Shown here in pieces: positions 6,792-7,386 of a stretch of DNA of 7,386 nucleotides. Made by a program: the position numbers and the translations under genes. Source of the stretch: Candidatus Kapaibacterium sp. Lineage in GTDB: Bacteria > Bacteroidota > Ignavibacteria > Kapaibacteriales > UBA961. The notes beneath the pieces are model-generated. The model saw only the letters and a program-made list of their open reading frames with translations. It was not told where the DNA came from and did not search any database. Positions within the stretch are counted from its first letter, which is position 1. Every line of letters begins with the position of its first letter. Where the stretch lies: positions 1-7,386 of the forward strand of contig JALRFC010000081.1 of the NCBI GenBank assembly GCA_023253875.1, written 5' to 3'.

Positions 6792-7386
6792 TGGGATTTC
6801 CTCATAATTCTGTACTTTATCGCACTCAATTTCCTCCTATAGATTCCATGAAAAGCCATATTGTCATAAAAGAAGAAGAATTGGGCAAAGATCCGGAAGC
6901 AGATCTTGCACTGCTTTTGTCTGAATGTAAAAAAAGCTTGTCCAAAGTTGATGAAGAACTCATTACTCGGGCATTCAATTTTTGTGTGGAAATTCATAAG
7001 AATGACAAAAGAGCGGATGGCAGACCATATTATTCTCATCTCTTGGCGACCGCATTGATTGTCGTGCGCGAGATCCCACTTGATGATATTTCAGTGGCTG
7101 CGGCTCTCTTGCATGATGTTGTTGAAGATCATGAGCCTCGTGTTTCACTTGCCGACATTCGCAGGGATTTTGGAGATACGATTGCTGAAATCGTGGACGG
7201 TGTAACAAAAATTCGAGATATCTCAAAAAGCAAGGAAATCACCAGAGCTGAGAGTTATCGCAAATTGCTTCTCTCGCTTGTGAATGATGTGCGTGTGATA
7301 TTGATCAAGTTCGCTGACAGACTCCACAATATGCGTACACTTGACCATTTATCACCGGAAAGCAGAAAGCGCATTGCCAATGAAAC
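6791..7386 (+). CDS. RelA/SpoT-family (p)ppGpp hydrolase/synthetase, N-terminal part (3' end outside window)
   Basis: The first 198 codons of a long-type Rel enzyme, which makes and degrades the alarmone (p)ppGpp. The visible part is the HD hydrolase domain with its key residues in place: R74, H83 (PYYSH), H108-D109 and E112-D113 (HDVVED), DGVTKI at 136-141, and D176 and N180 (FADRLHNMRTL). These match the manganese and nucleotide ligands known from the Streptococcus Rel hydrolase site, so hydrolysis should be functional. The synthetase and regulatory TGS and ACT domains would lie beyond the edge and cannot be judged. The ATG at 6791 overlaps the GroES-like stop codon (TGATG). An internal ATG at residue 20 is possible, since the first 35 or so residues are not conserved. 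In Bacteroidota one bifunctional enzyme is common; whether this is bifunctional is inferred. Confidence 0.94.
   Translation, partial: MGFPHNSVLYRTQFPPIDSMKSHIVIKEEELGKDPEADLALLLSECKKSLSKVDEELITRAFNFCVEIHKNDKRADGRPYYSHLLATALIVVREIPLDDISVAAALLHDVVEDHEPRVSLADIRRDFGDTIAEIVDGVTKIRDISKSKEITRAESYRKLLLSLVNDVRVILIKFADRLHNMRTLDHLSPESRKRIANE

Overview
The window looks like ordinary, densely packed chromosome from a Gram-negative bacterium with a moderately AT-leaning genome. A Bacteroidota/Chlorobiota-type (FCB group) lineage is my best guess. The reasons are an exonuclease-UvrC fusion, a long GroES-like paralog, weak or missing Shine-Dalgarno sequences before most starts, and two matches to the TAnnTTTG Bacteroidota -7 box. 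This assignment is inference; there is no rRNA or other decisive marker. I see no tRNA, rRNA, CRISPR array, insertion sequence or phage gene.

Layout: two gene blocks diverge from a short region around 5186-5291. Leftward (minus strand), the order is an unrecognised single-pass membrane protein (4520-5185), a 247-base gap containing several inverted and direct repeats, then a tight cluster. The cluster runs from a DnaQ-type exonuclease/GIY-YIG UvrC-like fusion (2518-4272) to mreC (1643-2506), mreD (1114-1641) and the N-terminal 362 residues of a periplasmic adaptor (membrane fusion protein) that runs off the left edge (1-1086). Gaps within the cluster are 11, 1 and 27 bases, so it is probably one transcript. 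It joins a DNA-repair-like nuclease, two cell-shape proteins and an export adaptor.

Rightward (plus strand), four genes are coupled by overlaps or 1-base gaps: a hotdog-fold acyl-CoA thioesterase (5292-5741), an HTATIP2-like Rossmann-fold NAD(P)-binding protein (5738-6415), a divergent GroES-like co-chaperonin (6417-6791), and the hydrolase half of a RelA/SpoT-type (p)ppGpp enzyme that runs off the right edge (6791-7386). The overlaps suggest coordinated expression; a common pathway is not evident.

The most interesting items are the exonuclease-UvrC fusion with a conserved four-cysteine cluster and structured leader, the GroES paralog coupled to a stringent-response gene, and the membrane protein whose C-terminal domain resembles a von Willebrand A fold without its metal site. 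I found no clear evidence of a wholly new multi-gene system.
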